The notes below the pieces were generated by a model. That model saw only the letters and a program-made list of their open reading frames with translations, was not told where the DNA came from and did no database searches. Made by a program: the position numbers and the translations under genes. A stretch of DNA of 64,000 nt from Lewinellaceae bacterium (GTDB lineage Bacteria > Bacteroidota > Bacteroidia > Chitinophagales > Saprospiraceae): the NCBI GenBank assembly GCA_020636435.1, contig JACJXX010000001.1, positions 3,055,001 to 3,119,000 of the forward strand, written 5' to 3'. This document shows, one piece after another, positions 19,682-28,658 of this stretch (positions within the stretch are counted from its first letter, which is position 1; each line of letters begins with the position of its first letter).

Positions 19682-22600
19682 ATGAATAAAATATACCTGT
19701 TATCGATCCTGGCCGCCGGCCTGGTAAATGTTGCTTACAGCCAGTATACCACGCCCTCGGTGAGTATTTCCGCCCGCGTAGGGCAAGTGACCAGTTATGA
19801 AGGTTCGGCGACAAATCTAAATTCGTGTTGGGAACTAGGCCAGGAACAATATACCGCCTATGTTTCTTTTCAAATTAATGCCGGCGGGTTTGAATATCGA
19901 AGCGATTGCCTGACTTGCAACAGGGATGGCAATTGTACCTATGGAAACGGAAATACCGCGCAAGATTTGGCGGCGAGGCATTTAGTCAGTAATACCGTAC
20001 ATCCGTACGTGAATGTTTTAGGGACTCGTCTTGAAGCCTGGGAAGATGATGATTATGCCGACGACCCGTTCCTGCCGCTAAGATGTGAATATAATAATCA
20101 CTCGGGGGTGAACACTGACGATTGTTATGCTGAACTGTCCGGCCTTTTTGGTTTCAGGCACCAATTCCCCAGTTCGGAAAATGTTTACAATACTTCCCCG
20201 ACTTTTGGCAACAGCAACCATACCTGGAATATAGAGTACAACTGGAGATATGCCTATGACCCTTACGATAATGACCCGCTCGATATCCCATGTGACTACT
20301 ATGAAAGCGTAACGGGGATCGCCGGCAATATCGACGCCTGGGTACTCAACTTGACAGCCGGGGAAACCTACGAATTTAAAGTGACTTCCGGCGCAGATCC
20401 CTTTTTGCGTATCTATAGCTCGGACGGACACACCCCAGTTGCCCAAAACGATGGCTATACAAACCTATTGCCCAGAATCGTTTACACGCCTTCGCAAAGC
20501 GGAATTTATTTTATTGAGGTGAGTGAATCCTCGAGAAGCTGGCTCACCCAGGACGCCACCTTGCTCTTTAAAGTGGTTCCGCCCGCGGTGCCGGTATTGA
20601 CGGCCTCCGAAACCCTGGTATGCCGGGGAACGCCGGTTACCTTAAACCTGGCCGCCGCCACTTCCGGCGCTTACGTTAAGAAAATTCAATATTGCAATAG
20701 CGGCGGCTGCGATGAAGAGTCGGAATGGCACGATTTGGTTGCCGGCGATACTTACGTTTGGAATTCCGGAGTCTCCAACGGTCCTTTTGACTATAACTAT
20801 TGGTTCAGGGGCATCCTCGAAGGGATTTGTAACGTCCCTTCTCCAATTGTTCATGTAGAACTTATGGATAGCCGCCCCACCATCGTATATGGGGAGGCGC
20901 CGATTGTTTGCCCCGGGGATAGTTATTCCATGGCTGCTGTTTATGACGGAGCCAGGTCGTGTTCTATACAATGGGAAAAATCGGATACAGGGCCTACCAG
21001 CGGCTGGAGTGTGATACAGGGCGCGACCAACCCGATAAATACCGGGCCGCTAACGGCTACCCGCTGGTACCGGGCGAAACTGGTTTGCCCGGGAGGTGGT
21101 TGCCCACAGGCGTTTTCTGACGTTCAGGAAGTAACGGTGAGGCTCCCCGACCTCACCTCCACTTGCCCCCCGAATCGAACCGTCTCCACCAGTTCAACTT
21201 ATACGGGTGACTGCGGAGTCGACTTCTATTATAACGCGCCCGGGCAGCCCGGTAATTGTTCCAGTATTAGCGTTACCCAAACCGCCGGCCTGCCCAGCGG
21301 ATCGCTCTTCCCCGTCGGAACCACCACCAACACCTTCCTGGCTACCGACGGCTCAGGGAATACCTCTACCTGTTCCTTTACCGTTACTGTCATCGACAAT
21401 GGAACCGTAGAGCTTTTTTGCGCGGACTCGCCATGGACCATCTCGATTCCGCAGACCCCACCAGGCCTTTGTTCAGTAGAGGAGGAAGCCATTTTATTCC
21501 TGAGAGCCATAGCTTATTCCGATTGTTCTACTCCAACCGTTTCCGGCCCGTTCCCAGGTGGGCCTTATGAGGCGGGCGACCATGAAATAACCTGGCGGGT
21601 AGAGAATGCCAATGGCATACAAGCGTCCTGTTCTCATATTATAAGGGTTAGGGAGAACAGAGCCCCGATAATTAGCTGTCCGGCAAATGTGAACATGGGC
21701 AGCGCCGCCGGGCAGTGCGGAGGAACCACCGTTGCTTACGATCTGCCAACAGCCACGGACAACTGCGGCATAAAATCGCTGGTCCAAACCGGAGGACTGG
21801 CCAGTGGAAGTGTCTTCCCCTTTGGGGTGACTACTAACACCTTCGTTGCGACCGACGTAAGTAATTGGACGGCTTCATGCTCTTTTAACGTTGAGGTCAC
21901 GGATATGGAAGACCCGATGATCTCCTGTCCAGGCAATATTACGGTCACCAAACAGGCCGGAGAGTGCGGCGTCGGGGCGGTCATTGCATACAACGCCCCG
22001 ACAGCTACAGACAACTGCCAGGTTCAATCCCTGAATCAAACTGCCGGATTGGCCAGCGGGGTTTCCTTTCCTTTAGGTACAACCACCAATACCTTTGTTG
22101 CCACCGATGCCGCCGGCAATTCCGCTTCCTGTTCTTTTACCGTAACGGTCGAAGATTGCAACTTGCCGCCAATTGCCGTTTGCCAGAACCTGACCGTTTC
22201 CGCCGGTAGCAACTGTACAGATGCAGTAACGGAAGCCGAAGATTTCGATAATGGTTCCTCCGATCCCGATATGGATATCCTGTCCTTTAGTGTTAGCTCT
22301 GCTGGCCCCTATTCACTGGGTACGACTAATGTAACCCTGACGGTTAGCGACCCCAGGGGAGGAAGCAACACTTGTACGGCAACGATAACTGTAGTGGATG
22401 ATATCCCCCCCACCATTAACTGCCCCGGCAACATCAGCCTCGGCACCGACGCCGGCCTGTGCACCGCCGTAGCCACCTGGGCTTCCCCAACGGCCAGCGA
22501 CAACTGCGACGTATCCCTGGCGCCGTCAAGCAGCCATGCTTCCGGCGACGCCTTCCCCATAGGCCTGACAACGGTAACCTACAACGTGTCGGATGCGGCG

Positions 22601-24034
22601 GGCAACGCCGCCAGCCCCTGTTCCTTCACCGTAACGGTCAGCGACGACGACGCGCCGGCGATCAGCGGATGCCCCGGCAACATCAGCCTCGGCACCGACG
22701 CCGGCTTGTGCACCGCCGTAGCCACCTGGGCCTCCCCAACGGCCAGCGACAACTGCGACGTATCCCTGGCGCCGTCAAGCAGCTATGCTTCCGGCGACGC
22801 CTTCCCCATAGGCCTGACAACAGTAACCTATGATGTATCAGATGCGGCGGGCAACGCCGCCAGCCCCTGTTCTTTCACCGTAACGGTAAGTGATGCAGAA
22901 AACCCCGCCATCAGCTGCCCGGCAGACATTACGAGGAGCAACGACGCGGGCCAATGCAGCGCGGCAGTGTCCTACACGGCTCCAACCGGCACGGACAACT
23001 GCCCGGGCGCGGCGACGGCGCAGACGGCCGGGCTGGGCAGCGGGTCCGTTTTCCCGGTGGGTACGACTACTGAAACCTATACGGTGACGGACGCGGCGGG
23101 CCTTACCGCGAGTTGCTCTTTTGTGGTCACCGTTAATGACGCTGAACCGCCGGCGGCGGTTTGCCAGGATGTCACCGTAAGCCTCGCCGGCGCCAGCCAG
23201 GCCAGCATCACTATTGCGCAAGTTGACAACGGCAGCAGCGACAATTGCGCTACGCCCACCCTCAGCCTCGGCCTGACCGCATTCGACTGCTACGCCCTGG
23301 GGCAGCAAACCGTTACCCTGACGGCTACCGACGCGGCGGGCAACAGCAATTCCTGCAACGCCGTAGTGACGGTTGAGGATGCCGATAGAGACGGCGACGG
23401 CACAAGCGACGCCTGCGACCTGAGCACAAACGTCAACGGCCTGGCGGGCAACCTGTCGGATTATATTGAAAACCTGGGCCTCCCCTCGGCTGTAGAACGG
23501 GCGTTGACCCAGAGGCTGGATTTGATCGCTTCCAGGTTTTGCAACGGTTACAGCGCCAACGCGGTCGTCAGTTCTGTAAACAACCTGATCAGCTATGTGC
23601 AGTATCAGCGTGGCAGGTACATTCCGGCCGGCGCGGCGGATTACCTCCTCGCTCAGTTGCAGGGCCTTATCGCTGACCTTTACGCCGGCACGGTAGACTG
23701 CAGCGGCGGCCCCACGGCGCGTTCTCAGCCCGGGCTCGCCAGCCCGGCAGCAGAGGCAGAAAGCTGCCGGCTGGAGATTTACCCGAACCCGTTCAGCAGG
23801 CAGGCCACCATCCGCTTTTACCTGCCCCGGGACGGGCAGGCCAGCCTCGAGGTCTTCAACCTGGAGGGCCAGCGCGTGCGCACGCTGGAATCCGCCCGCC
23901 TGGAGGCAGGCATCCACGAGCAATCCTGGAATGGCAGCGCCGGCGACGGGCAGGCCCTTGCGCCCGGCGTCTACTTGCTGCGCCTGAGTACGGCGGATGC
24001 CGTGCTGGTGAAGAAGGTGAGCCTGATGCGGTAG
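19682..24034 (+). CDS. Large secreted HYR-repeat protein with T9SS type A sorting domain
   Basis: The 1450-residue precursor has a signal peptide (MNKIYLLSILAAGLVNVAYS). A Cys-rich N-terminal region is followed by a pre-peptidase-like beta domain (NIDAWVLNLTAGETYEF), Ig-like domains, and about eight HYR modules recognisable by (I/T)xCPxNI...TDNC...GxxFPxGxTTxT...G. Two adjacent HYR modules are nearly identical at DNA level. A Ca-binding-like DRDGDGTSDACD and a helical region precede the C-terminal sorting domain (IYPNPFSRQATIRFYLPRDG... LLRLSTADAVLVKKVSLMR). HYR domains serve cell adhesion in other proteins; a surface adhesion role here is inference. It sits alone between the MITE-like element and the second AAA-like gene. 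Confidence 0.88.
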   Translation: MNKIYLLSILAAGLVNVAYSQYTTPSVSISARVGQVTSYEGSATNLNSCWELGQEQYTAYVSFQINAGGFEYRSDCLTCNRDGNCTYGNGNTAQDLAARHLVSNTVHPYVNVLGTRLEAWEDDDYADDPFLPLRCEYNNHSGVNTDDCYAELSGLFGFRHQFPSSENVYNTSPTFGNSNHTWNIEYNWRYAYDPYDNDPLDIPCDYYESVTGIAGNIDAWVLNLTAGETYEFKVTSGADPFLRIYSSDGHTPVAQNDGYTNLLPRIVYTPSQSGIYFIEVSESSRSWLTQDATLLFKVVPPAVPVLTASETLVCRGTPVTLNLAAATSGAYVKKIQYCNSGGCDEESEWHDLVAGDTYVWNSGVSNGPFDYNYWFRGILEGICNVPSPIVHVELMDSRPTIVYGEAPIVCPGDSYSMAAVYDGARSCSIQWEKSDTGPTSGWSVIQGATNPINTGPLTATRWYRAKLVCPGGGCPQAFSDVQEVTVRLPDLTSTCPPNRTVSTSSTYTGDCGVDFYYNAPGQPGNCSSISVTQTAGLPSGSLFPVGTTTNTFLATDGSGNTSTCSFTVTVIDNGTVELFCADSPWTISIPQTPPGLCSVEEEAILFLRAIAYSDCSTPTVSGPFPGGPYEAGDHEITWRVENANGIQASCSHIIRVRENRAPIISCPANVNMGSAAGQCGGTTVAYDLPTATDNCGIKSLVQTGGLASGSVFPFGVTTNTFVATDVSNWTASCSFNVEVTDMEDPMISCPGNITVTKQAGECGVGAVIAYNAPTATDNCQVQSLNQTAGLASGVSFPLGTTTNTFVATDAAGNSASCSFTVTVEDCNLPPIAVCQNLTVSAGSNCTDAVTEAEDFDNGSSDPDMDILSFSVSSAGPYSLGTTNVTLTVSDPRGGSNTCTATITVVDDIPPTINCPGNISLGTDAGLCTAVATWASPTASDNCDVSLAPSSSHASGDAFPIGLTTVTYNVSDAAGNAASPCSFTVTVSDDDAPAISGCPGNISLGTDAGLCTAVATWASPTASDNCDVSLAPSSSYASGDAFPIGLTTVTYDVSDAAGNAASPCSFTVTVSDAENPAISCPADITRSNDAGQCSAAVSYTAPTGTDNCPGAATAQTAGLGSGSVFPVGTTTETYTVTDAAGLTASCSFVVTVNDAEPPAAVCQDVTVSLAGASQASITIAQVDNGSSDNCATPTLSLGLTAFDCYALGQQTVTLTATDAAGNSNSCNAVVTVEDADRDGDGTSDACDLSTNVNGLAGNLSDYIENLGLPSAVERALTQRLDLIASRFCNGYSANAVVSSVNNLISYVQYQRGRYIPAGAADYLLAQLQGLIADLYAGTVDCSGGPTARSQPGLASPAAEAESCRLEIYPNPFSRQATIRFYLPRDGQASLEVFNLEGQRVRTLESARLEAGIHEQSWNGSAGDGQALAPGVYLLRLSTADAVLVKKVSLMR
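22421..22895 (+). repeat. Near-identical tandem HYR module, 249 bp period
   Basis: The segment starting TGCCCCGGCAACATCAGCCT at 22421 recurs at 22670 with only a few substitutions, an 83-residue step. Neighbouring HYR modules are far more diverged, so this pair looks like a recent duplication. Confidence 0.85.
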
Positions 24035-24211
24035 GCGGAGATGTTGATATTCCATACTGTGGTGATCCTGCTCGAAGACCGTGACGAGCACGCCTGGGCC
24101 GGCATCTTTGGCAGGATCACCATCCTTTTGCCGGGCGGCGACGTCATTGTTCAAAAGATAAATCTTTTGGTATTAAGTTGGTATCTTTATCCGTTAGAAA
24201 ATCAAAAACGG

Positions 24212-25939
24212 ATGGTAAAACTTCCTTATGGGATCAGCAATTTTGAGACTTTGGTTAGCAACGGATATCTGTACATTGACCGAACCTCCTATGTTGAAGA
24301 GTTGGAGAACCTGAGCCAGCGGTATTTGTTTTTCGTACGGCCCCGGCGGTTTGGGAAAAGCCTGTTTCTTTCGGTATTGGAGTATTATTATGGGCTTCAA
24401 TACAAAGACAAGTTTGAACAATTATTTGGGAAGTACTACATCGGCCGGCACCCTACAGCTCTGGCCAATCAGTACCTGATCCTGAAGTTTGATTTTTCTC
24501 AGATGGATACTTCCTCTTTTGAGAAAACATTCAAGTCTTTTTTGGGCAATGTGAAAGATAGCGCGCTAACCTTTCTGGGACTTTATGCCGATCTTTTTGG
24601 CGAGCAGGATGCGGAAGAGATTAAAAATTATACCTTTCCCGCCGAGGTGATGCAGCATATTCTTCGCATAACGAGGTTGGTAGCTCCTGATTACAAGATT
24701 TACCTGCTGGTAGACGAATACGACCATTTTGCTAATGAAATCCTGTCGTTTCATTTTGATGACTTCCAGGAAATGGTGGGGAAGAACGGATTTGTCCGCA
24801 AATTCTATGAGGCCGTCAAGGTCGGCACGCAAAGCGGGACGATTGACCGGCTCTTCATCACCGGCGTCTCGCCCCTGACCCTGGACAGCCTCACCAGCGG
24901 ATTTAACATCTCGGCCAATATCAGCCTGCGTGAAGCCTTTAGTGCCATGATGGGCTTTAAACAATACGAAGTGCGGGAGGTGATTAGAGGCATTGACGTG
25001 CCGGAGGAAAAGGAAGAGGAGGTGTTGGCGCTGATGAAAGCATGGTATAATGGTTATTTATTTGCCAAAGAAGCTGCGGAACAAGTCTATAATTCGGATA
25101 TGGTGCTGTACTTCGCGGCCGAATACAGCCTCAAAAAGCAATACCCGGAAGACTTGTTAGACCCCAATATCGCCAGCGATTACACCAAAATTCGCCGCTT
25201 GTTTAAAATTAAAGGCAAAGAAAAAGAACATCTGTTATACCTGGATGAATTGCTGACAACAGGGGAAATCAGCGCGAAACTGGTTCGCCAATTTGAATTG
25301 GAACGGCGATTTGGCCGGGATGATTTTATCAGCCTGTTCTACTATACCGGGATTATCACAATGCACAAAAGCAGCCTGGCCAGCGTCATTTTCAAAATGC
25401 CCAACTATGTGATCGAACAATTGTATTATCAATATTTTCACCAGGTGCTGTTAGAACGAAGCCGGCTTCCCGCGAACCAGGTAGACTTGCATGAAATCGT
25501 TAGCGTTTTGGCTCTTAATAATGAGATTCAACCCTTAATCGCCTACACCCAGCAGATATTGACAGCGTTGTCCACCCGGGACAAGATGAATTTTGACGAA
25601 AAATACATCAAGGCCATCTTTACATCTGTCCTGTTTACCGTTGGGGTTTATACCATCCATCACGAATTTGAAGTCAGGCAATCGCCAACTCAAAAGGGAT
25701 ATGTAGATATTTTATTGCAAAAACGCCCGCCATTTGAAACGAAGTATCAATTTGCGATGGAGCTCAAATATGTCAAAAAAACGGATGCCGCCCGGGCGGA
25801 AGAGGTGAAAGAAGAAGCCGTCATTCAACTTCAAGACTATCTCCGGAATGATGTTTATCTGCAAAAACTCGAACATTTAAAAGCTTATGTGGTGCTATTT
25901 GTGGGCAATGAAGGGAGGTTTGTGGAGGTGAGTGGATAA
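24212..25939 (+). CDS. AAA-ATPase-like protein with PD-(D/E)XK nuclease domain (second copy)
   Basis: The 575-residue protein shares the family plan with the one at 10169: YIDRTSYVEEL, RPRRFGKS at 43-50, a Walker B-like LLVDEYDHF (D168, E169, D171), and a C-terminal nuclease core GYVDIL...AMELKYVK (E517, K519). Overall identity to the first copy looks low outside motifs, so the two are old paralogues or separate acquisitions. ATG 24212 matches the family start; the ORF extends upstream to 24041 through unrelated sequence. TATCTTTA at 24182-24189 may be its -7 box, again close to the start codon, but no well-spaced TTG is visible. Function is not established. Confidence 0.83.
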   Translation: MVKLPYGISNFETLVSNGYLYIDRTSYVEELENLSQRYLFFVRPRRFGKSLFLSVLEYYYGLQYKDKFEQLFGKYYIGRHPTALANQYLILKFDFSQMDTSSFEKTFKSFLGNVKDSALTFLGLYADLFGEQDAEEIKNYTFPAEVMQHILRITRLVAPDYKIYLLVDEYDHFANEILSFHFDDFQEMVGKNGFVRKFYEAVKVGTQSGTIDRLFITGVSPLTLDSLTSGFNISANISLREAFSAMMGFKQYEVREVIRGIDVPEEKEEEVLALMKAWYNGYLFAKEAAEQVYNSDMVLYFAAEYSLKKQYPEDLLDPNIASDYTKIRRLFKIKGKEKEHLLYLDELLTTGEISAKLVRQFELERRFGRDDFISLFYYTGIITMHKSSLASVIFKMPNYVIEQLYYQYFHQVLLERSRLPANQVDLHEIVSVLALNNEIQPLIAYTQQILTALSTRDKMNFDEKYIKAIFTSVLFTVGVYTIHHEFEVRQSPTQKGYVDILLQKRPPFETKYQFAMELKYVKKTDAARAEEVKEEAVIQLQDYLRNDVYLQKLEHLKAYVVLFVGNEGRFVEVSG

Positions 25940-26053
25940 TAGGGGCTTTGTCCTGCTATTGCCTCAATGTTTGGTACTCCCACCCGGGCAGTCCCCATCC
26001 AAACCCCTACTCCCAAGGCTGATCGGTGCTCCTGGAGAAGGATGATAAAATGG

Positions 26054-28183
26054 TTACCTCAGCATGAATCCCTTTCGTTTTTCCAACAATCCCTTCGCCA
26101 CCTGCTCCGGCGCCGGCGCATAGTGCGAGAAGGTCAGCGCCGCGCTGGCCCGCCCCGAGCTGAGGGTGCGGATTTGGGCGGCGTAGCCAAAGAGTTCAGC
26201 CAGGGGCGCCAGCGCTTTGACGATCGTATGGCTGGCCCGGGGCTCCATGCCCTGCGGGATGCCCCGGCGGCGGTTGAGGTCGCCCATCAGGGTTCCGATG
26301 TATTCTTCCGGGCTGCTGATTTCCACCGACATGATGGGCTCCACCAGGATGGGCGCGCCCTGGCGGGCATATTCGCGGAAGGCCTCCCGGGCGCACAGCT
26401 CGAAGGCCAGCTCGCTGGAGTCGTGGCTCGTCTGAGCGCCGGCGATGACCGCTTTCATGCTGTGCACTTCGTAGCCGGCAATGATGCCCACCTGCAGCAT
26501 ATTTTCGAAGCCACGGCGGGCGGCGGCCAGGTATTCTGGTTTCAAACTTCCATTTGGCAGTCGGCTTTCGAATTGCAGGCGGGTGCGGCCGGCCTGGAAT
26601 TCCGCGCCGTCCAGAAAGGCCTGATCGGCCGGCCCGATCTCGAAGGCCAGTTGGGCGTAGAGCGGCTCGCCTACTTCGCGCCGGAATTCGTAGGCGGCGC
26701 TGACGGCCTGGCTCAATTGTTCCTTGTAATTGACCTGCGGCCGGCCGAGGTTGGCGTCCAGCTTGAAGTCGTCGCGCAGTCGATGGGAGACCACCTCCAG
26801 GTGCAGTTCGCCCATGCCCCGGATGAGGGTTTGCCCCGTATCTTCATCCTCGATCACCTGCAAGGAGGGGTCTTCCTCCGCCAGTTGGCTCAGCGCCTCG
26901 TGCAGCTTGTCGATATCCCGGCTGTGTTTGGCTTCGATGACCATGCCCACCACCGGTTGCGGGAACTGTATGGACTCCAGGATGATGGGCTTATCGGGGT
27001 CGCAGAGCGTGTCTCCGGTGATGATGTCCTTCACGCCGCCCAGGGCGGCGATGTCGCCGGCAGCCACTTCCCAAACCGCGTTGCGTTTGCCGCCGTGCAG
27101 CTGGTAGAGGTTGCCCAGGCGCTCCTTCTCGCCGGTGCGGGGGATGAACACGTTTTGCCCGCGCCGGGCGTGGCCGGAGTAAACGCGGAAGAAGGCCATT
27201 TTGCGGTGCTGGCCGTCCAGCGCAATTTTGAAGACCAGGGCGGCGAAGGGCTGCTCTCCGCTCAGGGAACGCTTTTCTTCCTGCCCCGTCCGGGGGTGAA
27301 TGCCGCTAACGGCGCCCACGTCCTTTGGGGAAGGCAGGTAAGCGCAGACCGCGTCGAGCGCCATCTGCGCTCCTTTGTTTTTATAGGCGCTGCCACACAA
27401 CACGGGCACGATCTCCCGGGCGAGGGTAGCCCGGCGAATGGCCCGCTGTATCTCTTCCCCGGTGATGCTGCCGGGGTCGTCAAATATTTTGGAAAGGATG
27501 CCTTCGTCGTATTCCGCCAGTACTTCCAGCATCTGCTGCCGGGCCTCTTCGGCCGCCGCCCGAAGTGCTTCCGGAATGGCCTGGATGATGCGTTCTTCGC
27601 CCTCCCAGATGGTGGCCTGTTGGCTCACCAGGTCGATGATGCCTTGAAAGTGTTCTTCTTCTCCCACCGGTATCTGCAGGGCTACCGGACGGGCAGCCAG
27701 GCGGCGGCGCATCTGCTCCATCACTTCTTCGAAATGAGCGCCCGGCAGGTCCATTTTGTTGACGAAGGCCAGGCGCGGCACATGGTAGCGGTCGGCCTGC
27801 CGCCAGACGGTCTCCGACTGGGGTTCCACCCCGTGCACCGCGCTGAAGAGGACGATCAGCCCGTCGATCACCCGCATGGAACGTTCTACCTCCACCGTAA
27901 AATCGACGTGGCCGGGCGTGTCGATGATGTTGATGGTGTATTCGGTGTCCCGGTACAGCCAGGCCGTCTGCGTAGCAGCGGCGGTGATGGTGATGCCGCG
28001 CTCCCGCTCCTCCTCCATGTAGTCCATAATGGTGGTGCCGTCGTGCACCTCGCCGATGCGGTGGGTGCGGCCGGTGTAAAAGAGGATGCGTTCGGTGAGG
28101 GTGGTCTTTCCCGCGTCGATGTGGGCGGCTATGCCGATGTTGCGCAGTAGCTCTGGTTCGGTGGACTTTTCTTTTTCTGACAT
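26054..28183 (-). CDS. fusA: Elongation factor G (translocation GTPase)
   Basis: The 709-residue product drives tRNA-mRNA translocation on the ribosome. G1 AHIDAGKTT (20-28), switch I RGITITAAA, G3 DTPGH (88-92) and G4 NKMD (142-145) are intact, and domains II-V follow through to a C-terminal YAPAPEQVAKGLLEK. It is not beside rpsL/rpsG, so it may be a paralogue (EF-G2 type) of the copy in the str operon, which cannot be seen here. The 5' leader contains a palindromic element (28206-28311). Confidence 0.9.
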   Translation of the reverse strand: MSEKEKSTEPELLRNIGIAAHIDAGKTTLTERILFYTGRTHRIGEVHDGTTIMDYMEEERERGITITAAATQTAWLYRDTEYTINIIDTPGHVDFTVEVERSMRVIDGLIVLFSAVHGVEPQSETVWRQADRYHVPRLAFVNKMDLPGAHFEEVMEQMRRRLAARPVALQIPVGEEEHFQGIIDLVSQQATIWEGEERIIQAIPEALRAAAEEARQQMLEVLAEYDEGILSKIFDDPGSITGEEIQRAIRRATLAREIVPVLCGSAYKNKGAQMALDAVCAYLPSPKDVGAVSGIHPRTGQEEKRSLSGEQPFAALVFKIALDGQHRKMAFFRVYSGHARRGQNVFIPRTGEKERLGNLYQLHGGKRNAVWEVAAGDIAALGGVKDIITGDTLCDPDKPIILESIQFPQPVVGMVIEAKHSRDIDKLHEALSQLAEEDPSLQVIEDEDTGQTLIRGMGELHLEVVSHRLRDDFKLDANLGRPQVNYKEQLSQAVSAAYEFRREVGEPLYAQLAFEIGPADQAFLDGAEFQAGRTRLQFESRLPNGSLKPEYLAAARRGFENMLQVGIIAGYEVHSMKAVIAGAQTSHDSSELAFELCAREAFREYARQGAPILVEPIMSVEISSPEEYIGTLMGDLNRRRGIPQGMEPRASHTIVKALAPLAELFGYAAQIRTLSSGRASAALTFSHYAPAPEQVAKGLLEKRKGFMLR

Positions 28184-28205
28184 GGTGGTCGCTCTTAAAG
28201 TGCCC

Positions 28206-28311
28206 TTAAAAAATAAGTTCGACGACTTGAAGAAATGGAGCGTTTGGAAGCCTGATAAAGGCTAAAAACGAGCCATTTTTTCAAGCCTGATGAAGAGAAC
28301 TTATTTTTTAA
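28206..28311. repeat. Palindromic element, copy 1 (shared outer arms)
   Basis: Outer arms TTAAAAAATAAGTTC (28206-28220) and GAACTTATTTTTTAA (28297-28311) are perfectly complementary. An inner imperfect stem pairs CTTGAAGAAATGGAGCGTTT with its mirror (17 of 20). The element ends 23 bp upstream of the EF-G start. The same outer arms occur at 52401-52509 with an unrelated inner stem. Confidence 0.75.
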
Positions 28312-28658
28312 TCACTGCCAAAGTACGGAAGATGGGGGGGAATGGCAAATGAGATTTGTCATCTTCACGTTACTAGGCATTTTGGGGCCGATTCGTGTAA
28401 ACGTGTAAATGATTGGGAGCCTGCAGCCTTTACCTCGTTCGCCAATTTACTTACTAAAATTGCGTTTCGTCCGCGAGAGACTGAAGTCTCGATGCGGAAT
28501 AATTGGCCCTGGTTAATCCGCATCGCGTCTTGTAGATTTATCCGGCTGGCCAGCCGGGCGCTCGCGAACGCTCCGACTTTATTTGTAGTTTTAATGCGTC
28601 CGACTAACTAAAGCGATTCCCCATTAATCTCGCTGCATCTATGCTCCGCCTCTCCATT
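28312..28658. other. Intergenic, no gene; short palindrome and GTGTAAA repeat
   Basis: It holds the dispersed motif GTGTAAACGTGTAAA (28395-28409) and the hairpin GAGACTGAAGTCTC (28476-28489). I see no gene; the small ORF at 28342 lacks codon or family support. Confidence 0.6.
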
